From the NCBI GenBank assembly GCA_937995345.1, contig CALKKS010000031.1, positions 1 to 28,767 on the forward strand: a stretch of 28,767 nt of DNA. The letters run 5' to 3'. Of this stretch, positions 14,776 through 21,303 are shown in pieces; position 1 is the first letter of the stretch, and every line of letters starts with the position of its first letter. Under the pieces are notes generated by a model. The model had not been told where the DNA came from. It saw only the letters and a program-made list of their open reading frames with translations, and made no database searches. This stretch comes from an uncultured Collinsella sp. Its GTDB lineage: Bacteria > Actinomycetota > Coriobacteriia > Coriobacteriales > Coriobacteriaceae. The position numbers and the translations under genes were made by a program.

Positions 14776-16062
14776 ATGTCGGTCGATATAGCCACGTATG
14801 TCCACGATCTTGCCGTTGCCGCCAAGGCGGCGTCGGCCACGCTTGCCACGGCGAGCGATGAGCAGCGCCAGGAGGCCGTGTGCGCCATGGCCGCGACGCT
14901 GCGCGATGGCGTCGATTCCATCGTCGCCGCCAATGAGCTCGATATGTCCGCCGCGCGCGATGCGGGGACCTCGGCGGGGCTCCTCGACCGCTTGCTGCTG
15001 ACGCCCGAGCGCGTCGAGGGCATGGCAGCTGGCTTGGAGAAGCTCGCTGAGCTGCCCGATCCCGTGGGCCGCGTGCTCGACCATCGCGTGCTTGCAAGTG
15101 GCGTGGACCTCACCCGCGCGAGCGTGCCGCTGGGCCTGGTCGCCATGGTCTATGAGGCACGTCCCAACGTGACGGCCGATGCCGCGGGCATCTGCATCCG
15201 CACCGGCAACGCCTGCATTCTGCGCGGCGGTTCGCTGGCCTATCACTCGTGCGCCATGATTGCCGAACTGCTGGCCGATGCGCTCGAGGACAAGGGCTTC
15301 CCGCGCGAGGCTATCTCGATGATCGAGTCCACCGACCGCGAGGCCACCGGCGAGCTCATGAAGCTCCGCGGCATCGTCGACGTGCTCATTCCGCGTGGAG
15401 GTGCGGGCCTGATCAAGCGCTGCGTGCGCGAGTCGCTCGTGCCGGTGATTGAGACGGGCACGGGCAACTGCCATATCTACGTGCATGAATCCGCCGACTT
15501 CGATAAAGCGCTCAACATTATCGTCAATGCCAAGACCCAGCGCGTGGGCGTGTGCAATGCTGCCGAGTCGCTGCTGGTCGACCGTGCCGTTGCAGATCGC
15601 TTCCTGCCCGCAGTCGTTGCCGTGCTGCACGACCACGGCGTGCTGATTCACGGCGACGATGCCACGTGCGCCGCATGCGCCGCCGCCGGGCTTGCCGAGG
15701 GCGACGACTATGTTGCCGCGACTGAGGAGGACTGGGGCCGCGAGTACCTGGCGCTCGAGATGAGCGTGAAGGTCGTTGCGAACGAGGACGAGGCTATCGC
15801 GCACATCAACCGCTATGGCACCATGCACTCCGAAGCCATCATCGCCGAGGATGTGGACGCCTGCGAGCGCTTCCTCGATGCGGTTGATGCCTCGGCCGTG
15901 TACGCCAACGCCAGCACGCGCTTCACCGACGGCGGCGAGTTTGGCCTGGGCGCCGAGATCGGCATCTCGACCCAAAAGCTCCACGCCCGCGGCCCCTTTG
16001 CCGCCGAGGCCCTCACCACCTACAAATACAAGCTCCGCGGCACCGGCCAAGTCCGCCCCTAA
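14776..16062 (+). CDS. proA: glutamate-5-semialdehyde dehydrogenase
   Basis: A 428-residue gamma-glutamyl phosphate reductase, the second enzyme of proline synthesis, NADPH-dependent and acting on the unstable product of ProB. Family segments: VPLGLVAMVYEARPNVTADAAG, CILRGGSLAYHS, LIPRGGAGLIK, ETGTGNCHIYV, the catalytic cysteine C260 in VGVCNAAESL, and FTDGGEFGLGAEIGISTQKLHARGP at the C terminus. GAAAGG lies upstream of ATG 14776. The length matches the family. Its TAA stop is the first element of repeat B1 and a true terminator follows at 16113. Confidence 0.97.
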   Translation: MSVDIATYVHDLAVAAKAASATLATASDEQRQEAVCAMAATLRDGVDSIVAANELDMSAARDAGTSAGLLDRLLLTPERVEGMAAGLEKLAELPDPVGRVLDHRVLASGVDLTRASVPLGLVAMVYEARPNVTADAAGICIRTGNACILRGGSLAYHSCAMIAELLADALEDKGFPREAISMIESTDREATGELMKLRGIVDVLIPRGGAGLIKRCVRESLVPVIETGTGNCHIYVHESADFDKALNIIVNAKTQRVGVCNAAESLLVDRAVADRFLPAVVAVLHDHGVLIHGDDATCAACAAAGLAEGDDYVAATEEDWGREYLALEMSVKVVANEDEAIAHINRYGTMHSEAIIAEDVDACERFLDAVDASAVYANASTRFTDGGEFGLGAEIGISTQKLHARGPFAAEALTTYKYKLRGTGQVRP

Positions 16063-16100
16063 ACCTACCAAAAAGGGACAGGTTTATTTTGGCAGGTTTT
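16061..16100 (+). repeat. family B stem-loop repeat B1
   Basis: The arms AAACCTACCAAAA and TTTTGGCAGGTTT pair with one mismatch around a loop with GGGACAGGTTTA. The repeat starts inside the proA stop codon. The element continues with ATCTGCGG, shared with copy B2. Confidence 0.8.
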
Positions 16101-16112
16101 ATCTGCGGTTTT

Positions 16113-16141
16113 GTCGGGCGACACGTTCGCCCGGCTTTTTT
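16113..16141 (+). terminator. proA intrinsic terminator
   Basis: GTCGGGCGA pairs with TCGCCCGGC (one G-U) around a 5-nt loop, followed by six T residues. Repeat B1 lies between this terminator and the proA stop. Confidence 0.85.
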
Positions 16142-16233
16142 CTCCGCATGCCTTTTCTGCCTTTCGACTTGGCCCGCGGCGATATACGATAGTGACACCG
16201 TGTCCTAGCACCGACTCACCTGGAGGTACTGCC

Positions 16234-16833
16234 ATGTCCCAGACGCTTTCCGCCGGAATCACCCGCGACCGCGCGTTTGAACTGCTCAACGAGCACAACA
16301 AGGACCCGTTCCACATCACGCACGGCGAGACCGTCGAGGGCACCATGCGCTACTTTGCGCGCGAGTTCGACCCCGAAAACGAAGAGTTTTGGGGCATTGT
16401 CGGCCTGCTGCACGACCTGGATTGGGAGGAGCATGAGGATGACCCCATGAACCACACCATCTATGCCGCCGAGATTCTCGAGGGTGAGGGTGCGACTCCC
16501 GAGCTTATCCGTGCCATCCAGACGCACACGTCCGATTTCAACACCTCGCTGCCCAAGCCCGAGCTGCAGATGGAGAAGATCCTGTTTGCCTGCGACGAAC
16601 TCACCGGCCTGATCGGCGCCGCCGTTATCATGCGCCCGAGCAAGAGCGTCATGGACTTTACGACCAAGTCGCTCAAAAAGAAATTCAAGGACAAGCGCTT
16701 TGCCGCCGGCTGCTCGCGCGATGTAATTTCGCAGGGTGCCGAGATGCTGGGCTGGGAGCTCCCCGAGCTCTTTGACCGCACCATCGCGGCCATGCAGTCC
16801 TTCGCCCCCGACCGCGACACCTTCCAGGCCTAA
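16234..16833 (+). CDS. HD-domain hydrolase
   Basis: A 199-residue single-domain HD superfamily protein (COG2316-like). H30, the H60-D61 pair in GLLHDLDWEEH and a later histidine (QTHTSDF) are the likely metal ligands. No partner domain or nucleotide-specific motif is visible, so the substrate is unknown. ATG 16234 has GGAGG seven bases upstream. A candidate promoter (TTCGAC, 16 bp, TACGAT) lies around 16162-16190. It is a single-gene unit, closed by repeat B2 and a terminator. Confidence 0.87.
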   Translation: MSQTLSAGITRDRAFELLNEHNKDPFHITHGETVEGTMRYFAREFDPENEEFWGIVGLLHDLDWEEHEDDPMNHTIYAAEILEGEGATPELIRAIQTHTSDFNTSLPKPELQMEKILFACDELTGLIGAAVIMRPSKSVMDFTTKSLKKKFKDKRFAAGCSRDVISQGAEMLGWELPELFDRTIAAMQSFAPDRDTFQA

Positions 16834-16870
16834 TCTGCCAAAAAGGGACAGGTTTATTTTGGCATGTTTT
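16834..16870 (+). repeat. family B stem-loop repeat B2
   Basis: CTGCCAAAA and TTTTGGCATG pair around a loop with GGGACAGGTTTA; the base of the stem has decayed. It begins immediately after the TAA stop of the HD gene and carries the same tail ATCTGCGG as B1. Confidence 0.8.
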
Positions 16871-16877
16871 ATCTGCG

Positions 16878-16917
16878 GAAACGCCTCCGTTGTAGTTCTT
16901 AACTGCGGAGGCGTTTC
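16878..16917 (+). terminator. intrinsic terminator of the HD gene
   Basis: The perfect 12-bp stem GAAACGCCTCCG / CGGAGGCGTTTC is followed by AGTTTTCTT. It lies 44 bp past the stop, with repeat B2 in between. Transcription of the convergent transposase gene also ends toward it. Confidence 0.85.
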
Positions 16918-16965
16918 AGTTTTCTTGTGACGCCTTGGGACTATTCAGTCGTTGCCGGCAGGTGA

Positions 16966-17724
16966 CTATGCGGCATTCTTTATAATCCACGTTCCCAACC
17001 CGGTTAATAACTGAACCTGTTTGATCGTCAGCCCTTCTTTTCGAAGGGCCAGTATCGCTTCGTTGCGAAGTGCCTTGGAGACGGATTTGAGTTCTGTGGG
17101 CGCACATCCCGCGACGTTTTGCACGACTGCCGCACCAAATTCACTTAGATCTTCCTCTCGCACCTTTGCCGTTGCGCTCGGACGATAGGGCAGCGTGGGT
17201 ACACTTTTCATGAACTTGAGATATGAGCGTGGCGTCGGAAAAAGTGCGTCGACAATGTTCCCAGTGACATGCGGCCGAGACCTTGCTCCCATTAGGTACT
17301 CACGATGGCTGCTCCATGGATAGTCGTCGTATGTCGCCAGTCCTGCTTTTTGAGGATTCAAATGAATATATCGAATTGCTTCAAGCAGATACTCCTCCGA
17401 TCTAATCGGCGAATCCCAGAAGCGCTCCTGAAATACGTGACCGATATGACCCGCGCGTGCATTGTACCTGCCCGCATACGATACGGCTATCGCGTGCATC
17501 GCGTCGCTCTTGCGGTCGTCCGGATCGTCGACGAGCAGATGAATGTGATTTCCCATAAGGCACCAAGCGATAAGCTCAATATTGTGTTTGGGGAGGATCG
17601 CATCGAGGATTTGAAGCAAGGCGATTCGGTCCTCGTCACCGTCAAACAGCAATTGCCCTCCGTTCCCGCGCAATGTGACGTGGAAAAAACCAGTCGGTGA
17701 CTTTGAACGAGGTTTTCTCGGCAT
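16966..17724 (-). CDS. REP-associated-type tyrosine transposase (Y1, HUH)
   Basis: A 252-residue HUH-superfamily transposase of the IS200-like Y1 domain. The metal-binding HUH motif is H60-I-H62 in MGNHIHLLVDD. The catalytic tyrosine is probably Y83 or Y87 in VSYAGRYNARAGHIGHVFQERFW, a segment typical of RAYT (TnpA-REP) proteins. A C-terminal region (about 200-252) ends in a helix-turn-helix-like LTIKQVQLLTGLGTWIIKN. RAYTs are single-copy domesticated transposases that recognise REP palindromes. AAAGGAGG before ATG 17724 gives a strong start. It is intact, has no IS200/IS605 ends next to it, and lies between family B repeats in opposite orientation. Confidence 0.9.
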   Translation of the reverse strand: MPRKPRSKSPTGFFHVTLRGNGGQLLFDGDEDRIALLQILDAILPKHNIELIAWCLMGNHIHLLVDDPDDRKSDAMHAIAVSYAGRYNARAGHIGHVFQERFWDSPIRSEEYLLEAIRYIHLNPQKAGLATYDDYPWSSHREYLMGARSRPHVTGNIVDALFPTPRSYLKFMKSVPTLPYRPSATAKVREEDLSEFGAAVVQNVAGCAPTELKSVSKALRNEAILALRKEGLTIKQVQLLTGLGTWIIKNAA

Positions 17725-17834
17725 GGCCCCTCCTTTTAGCTCGGATGGGCTGAAGATACCTTATTGGCGGGTATTGGTTGTCGAGATTCAGTTCACCGAC
17801 TATAGCTGCTACCTGCCGAAATGTTATTGCGTTT

Positions 17835-18017
17835 TATAATAGATGCTTTTTAATGATAATTGAGCGGGGCGAGAGCCCTCGATGCGGATGCGGACGCTGC
17901 CAGCATCGAGCTGGATTGTTCTTGTGTGAAGACGTCGCAAATGGGCTTCACGCATTTTTACGTAGATATAAAAATGGCCGGACGCTCAAAACAAAACGGA
18001 GCGCCCGTCCATTTACT
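17835..18017 (+). ncRNA. candidate small RNA between the transposase and carD
   Basis: The gap of 356 bp has no gene. A perfect -10 TATAAT lies at 17835-17840 (a weak CTGCCG 16 bp before). Downstream the sequence folds: GGGC-GAGA-GCCC at about 17866, CTCGATGC/GCATCGAG enclosing 17 nt, and a final hairpin at about 17973-18012 (ATGGCCGGACGCTC with GAGCGCCCGTCCAT, two mismatches), followed by a T-containing stretch. No protein frame is credible. It may be an unrecognised RNA or decayed sequence. Confidence 0.3.
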
Positions 18018-18043
18018 AATTGTTCATCGACGTTTGGCCAGAT

Positions 18044-18083
18044 AAAACCTGTCAAAATAAACCTGTCCCTTTTTGGCAGGTTA
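18044..18083 (-). repeat. family B stem-loop repeat B3
   Basis: Read on the minus strand it matches B1 and B2: TAACCTGCCAAAA, loop AGGGACAGGTTTA, then TTTTGACAGGTTTTATCTG. It begins with the TAA stop of carD. It is inverted relative to B1 and B2. Confidence 0.8.
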
Positions 18084-18566
18084 GTTGAGGGCGGCTTGGG
18101 ATAGGCGGGCTTCGGCGTCCTCCTCGGTGACGCCCAGGGCCACGGCGAACTCCTCGATAGAGCGGCGCTTGGCTTCCTTGAGTACGCGCATGTAATAAGA
18201 GCTGGGCTTTTTATCTGCTTCCTCGGCCTGGCGAATACGGTGCATCATGGTTTTTGCCACGCGAACCGTCTCGGGTGCGCCCAGCTTAAGCTGCTGCTTA
18301 AAGTGCGTCTCCTCGAGCGAGCTGTTGCGCTCGGTAAAGGTGTCGCACTCGAGCTCGTCATAATGGCTCAGCAGATGCTCGGCATCTTGCTGGGAGATGG
18401 CGGCATGCAAACGATCGGCCTGCGCCACGGGGTACATAAGGATCGTCTGCGCATGTCCCTGCTTGGTCTCGAGCAACAACATGGGCTGCGGTGTGTCGTC
18501 CCTAAAACCGACGACGGTGCAGACTCCCTGACCCGGATGAATGACGTGTTGACCGATTGAGAACAT
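18081..18566 (-). CDS. CarD-family RNA polymerase-binding regulator
   Basis: A 161-residue CarD/CdnL-type protein. The N-terminal 60 residues (MFSIGQHVIHPGQGVCTVVGF..) are the Tudor-like RNA-polymerase interaction domain shared with Mfd. The rest is helical and charged (KEAKRRSIEEFAVALGVTEEDAEARL) and corresponds to the DNA-contacting C-terminal domain. CarD stabilises the RNA polymerase open complex in actinobacteria. GGAGG lies just before ATG 18566. The stop codon forms the first bases of repeat B3. Confidence 0.93.
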   Translation of the reverse strand: MFSIGQHVIHPGQGVCTVVGFRDDTPQPMLLLETKQGHAQTILMYPVAQADRLHAAISQQDAEHLLSHYDELECDTFTERNSSLEETHFKQQLKLGAPETVRVAKTMMHRIRQAEEADKKPSSYYMRVLKEAKRRSIEEFAVALGVTEEDAEARLSQAALN

Positions 18567-18594
18567 GCTACCTCCAACTTATACGAATTTGCGT

Positions 18595-18624
18595 ATGCTA
18601 AGAATACCACGCTGACGTGCGCAA
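18595..18624 (-). promoter_or_regulatory. promoter candidate for carD
   Basis: On the minus strand TTGCGC and TAGCAT are spaced by 18 bp, 29 bp before the start codon. Both boxes are partial matches. The 150 bp beyond it toward argS show nothing further that I can assign. Confidence 0.4.
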
Positions 18625-18812
18625 ACCATTACTTTATGCAGGAAAAGCACACAACTCCGATAGGTAAGAGTATTCGATAAAATGCACCACTCATTCACAT
18701 GTTTATGCAGTTCCAACGCGTGCATAATCTGCAGGCAGACCGCCATCTTTGAGTGACTCATCCTAGTCAGTAGTCATTTTTGTGCATATGCAATATCGAT
18801 TGGCTTTACCCT

Positions 18813-18841
18813 GCGACAGTGTGCGTCGCTTGTGATAGAGT
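18813..18841 (+). promoter_or_regulatory. promoter candidate for argS
   Basis: GCGACA at 18813-18818 and TAGAGT at 18836-18841 are spaced by 17 bp, about 68 bp before the argS start. Confidence 0.4.
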
Positions 18842-18908
18842 GCTACAAACTCTGGCTTTTGCCCTACGAGTGACCAAGAGCTCGGGGGCTTTAACACAAG
18901 GAGGATCT

Positions 18909-20762
18909 ATGCCCGAGAAGATTGAAGAGCTGGTACGCGCTGCGCTTGCTGCGGCCCAGGAGGCCGGCGACCTTTCCGCATTTGAACTTGACGATTGCGC
19001 CATCGAGCGACCGGCTGATACTTCTCATGGCGAGTGGACCTCCACCATGGCCCTGAAGTCCGCCAAGCTGGCTCACTGCGCCCCGCGCAAGATCGCCGAG
19101 GCCGTCGTTGCCCATATGCCCGAGGACCCCGCGATCGAGAAGGTCGAGATCGCAGGCCCTGGCTTCATCAACTTCTACCTCTCCGTTGCCGTCAAGAACG
19201 CCATCTTTGGCGAGGCCCGCGAGAAGGGTATGGATTTCGCTAAGTCCAACGTCGGCGGCGGCCTGAAGACCCAGGTCGAGTTCGTCTCCGCCAACCCCGT
19301 CGGCCCCATGCACATCGGCCATGGCCGCTGGGCCGCGCTGGGCGACTCTCTCTGCCGTGTTATGGACCATGCCGGTTACGACATCCAGCGTGAGTTCTAC
19401 ATCAACGACCACGGCTCTCAGATGAACACCTTCGGCAATTCCATCAGCACGCGCTATATGCAGCTCGCCGACATTATTGCCAAGCAGGGTGTGGATATCG
19501 ACGAGGCCCACAAGCTGCTGATCGCCGACCGCGATGCCTTCGTTGCCGACGAGAACGACGAGCATCCCGAGACCCATCCCTACCAGGACAACTTTGCCGA
19601 GACCCTGGGTAAAGACTCCTACGGTGGTGACTACATCATCGATGAGGCTGCCGAGTTCTGGCGCACCGACGGCGACAAGTGGGTCGAGGCCGATCCGCAG
19701 GAGCGCATGGAGAGCTTCCGCGAGCGCGGCTATGTGAAGATGGTCGACAACATGCGCGACCTTTGCCACGCCGTCAACTGCGACTTCGATCGTTGGTACT
19801 CCGAGCGCTCGCTGTACGTGAAGGACACCGAGGGCGAGACCGCCGGCACTTCCGCCGTCGACCGCGCTTTTGAGAAGCTCGACAAGATGGGCTACCTCTA
19901 CACCAAGGACGGCGCCCTGTGGTTCCGCTCCACTGATCTGGGCGACGACAAGGACCGCGTCCTGATCAAGTCCGACGGCGAGTACACTTACTTCGCCTCC
20001 GACGTTGCCTATCACTGGGACAAGTTCCAGCGCGTCGACCACGTCATCGACATCTGGGGCGCCGACCACCACGGCTACATCGAGCGCGTCCGTTGCGTTT
20101 GCGACGCTCTTGGCTATCCCGGCAAGTTTGAGGTTCTGCTGGGCCAGCTCGTCAACCTGCTGCGTAACGGCAAGCCTGTCCGTATGTCCAAGCGCAAGGG
20201 CACCATGGTGACCCTGCAGGAGCTTGTTGACGAGGTCGGCTCTGACGCTGCCCGCTACACGCTCATCTCCAAGAGCTCCAACCAGATGGTCGACTTCGAC
20301 ATTGAGGCCGTTAAGAAGCGTGACAACTCCAACCCGGTGTACTACGTGCAGTACGCTCACGCCCGCGTGTGCTCCATCCTGCGTCGCGCCGCCGACGTTA
20401 CCGCCGAGCAGGCTGACGAGATGGGCATGAAGGCCGTCGCCGCCAAGGCCATCGGTGAGAACGTCGATTACTCGCTGCTGACCGACCCGACCGAGCTTGC
20501 CCTTTCGCGTAAGCTCAACGAGCTCACCGACCTCATCGCCAGCTGCGCTCGCGACCGCGCTCCGTTCCGCCTGACGCACTTTGCCGAGGAGCTCGCCGGC
20601 GACTTCCACAGCTTCTACGCCGCCTGCCAGGTGCTGCCGAGCGAGGGCCGTCCCGTCGACCCCGAGCTTTCGCGCGCCCGTCTGGCCGCTTGCGACGCCG
20701 TCCGCGTGACGCTCGCCCTGGTGCTTACCCTCGTTGGCGTTTCCGCACCCGAGCAGATGTAA
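18909..20762 (+). CDS. argS: arginyl-tRNA synthetase
   Basis: A 617-residue class I synthetase that charges tRNA-Arg. An N-terminal ArgRS-specific domain (about 1-115) precedes the catalytic core with HIGH at 135-138 (SANPVGPMHIGHGRWAA). VLIKSDGEYTYFASDVAYH and RMSKRKGTMVTLQELV mark the KMSKS-equivalent region, and a C-terminal DALR anticodon-binding domain ends in LVLTLVGVSAPEQM. ATG 18909 has AAGGAGG six bases upstream; the longer open frame from 18780 lacks one. Its transcript ends at the terminator at 20809. Confidence 0.97.
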   Translation: MPEKIEELVRAALAAAQEAGDLSAFELDDCAIERPADTSHGEWTSTMALKSAKLAHCAPRKIAEAVVAHMPEDPAIEKVEIAGPGFINFYLSVAVKNAIFGEAREKGMDFAKSNVGGGLKTQVEFVSANPVGPMHIGHGRWAALGDSLCRVMDHAGYDIQREFYINDHGSQMNTFGNSISTRYMQLADIIAKQGVDIDEAHKLLIADRDAFVADENDEHPETHPYQDNFAETLGKDSYGGDYIIDEAAEFWRTDGDKWVEADPQERMESFRERGYVKMVDNMRDLCHAVNCDFDRWYSERSLYVKDTEGETAGTSAVDRAFEKLDKMGYLYTKDGALWFRSTDLGDDKDRVLIKSDGEYTYFASDVAYHWDKFQRVDHVIDIWGADHHGYIERVRCVCDALGYPGKFEVLLGQLVNLLRNGKPVRMSKRKGTMVTLQELVDEVGSDAARYTLISKSSNQMVDFDIEAVKKRDNSNPVYYVQYAHARVCSILRRAADVTAEQADEMGMKAVAAKAIGENVDYSLLTDPTELALSRKLNELTDLIASCARDRAPFRLTHFAEELAGDFHSFYAACQVLPSEGRPVDPELSRARLAACDAVRVTLALVLTLVGVSAPEQM

Positions 20763-20808
20763 TCTGCGGGTCGTTTGACCGTACAGACTTGGTTGAACTA
20801 AGCCTTGA

Positions 20809-20840
20809 AAGCCCGATCTCCTACGGAGGTCGGGCTTTTT
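20809..20840 (+). terminator. argS intrinsic terminator
   Basis: AAGCCCGATCTCC pairs with GGAGGTCGGGCTT (one G-U) around TAC and is followed by a T run to 20840. It lies 46 bp after the argS stop. Confidence 0.9.
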
Positions 20841-20890
20841 GCGTTTGGCGGGGCTTTTTGGTGTGCTGGAAAATGCTATAAAAACGCAAC

Positions 20891-21032
20891 TATGCCGGTT
20901 TACTACGATGAATTGAGAAATTCCAACCACGCCGGCTTTTCGCTAAAAAATGCAAGGCATCTACCTGCGGTTTTAGTTCAACAGGTTTCGGAGTGGTCGC
21001 GGTTGAGCGATTCATCGTAGTAAACCGGCATA
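20891..21032. repeat. foldback element with 23-bp perfect inverted ends
   Basis: Positions 20891-20913 and 21010-21032 are perfect inverse complements (inner motif GGTTTACTACGATGAAT) separated by 96 bp with no reading frame. It lies between the argS terminator and a family D repeat. The arrangement matches a small MITE or a long RNA hairpin. It shares no sequence with the element at 58-289 that I can see. Confidence 0.6.
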
Positions 21033-21089
21033 ATTTTGGCGGAGACAGTCTGATTTGTGGGTGGCAAACCAAAGAGTGCTACTTTTGGC

Positions 21090-21129
21090 TAGTCATTTAA
21101 GAACGTCCCCAATGACTACCCAATGACTA
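21090..21129 (-). repeat. family D stem-loop repeat
   Basis: On the minus strand: stem TAGTCATT, loop GGGGACGTTCTTA, stem AATGACTA, all paired. An extra copy of the stem (CCAATGACTA) follows. Over most of its length it is identical to 432-470. It ends two bases before the rho promoter candidate. Confidence 0.75.
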
Positions 21130-21131
21130 AG

Positions 21132-21303
21132 TTGCAGGTGGTTGCGGTTGTGTTACACTAACGCTGCGTATATGACGCAATCATCTCGATACAGATCAAT
21201 GATGTCCGTCGGTATTTGACGGAGCTAGACTGTTTAGCCGCCCTGAAGGTTTATGCAGGGAGCATGTGATCACAGGGCTTGAAAAGAAAGTTGAGCAAAC
21301 ACT
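21132..21303 (+). promoter_or_regulatory. rho promoter and leader
   Basis: TTGCAG at 21132-21137 and TACACT at 21154-21159 are spaced by 16 bp, giving a leader of about 140 nt. It contains three small hairpins (TGCGT/ACGCA; TCCGTC/GACGGA at about 21208; CCCTG/CAGGG at about 21243). rho is autoregulated by its leader in other bacteria; nothing here shows the mechanism. The start codon GTG has only a weak purine stretch (AAAGTTGAG) upstream. Confidence 0.5.

Noticed and set aside
13244..15097. Peptidase start upstream of 14662
   Set aside because: The extension is the complement of proA and lacks a start signal; GGAAG before ATG 14662 and the family N terminus fit the shorter form.
17778..18104. 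A 108-codon frame between the transposase and carD
   Set aside because: It runs through repeat B3, has no ribosome binding site and its product has no coherent pattern.
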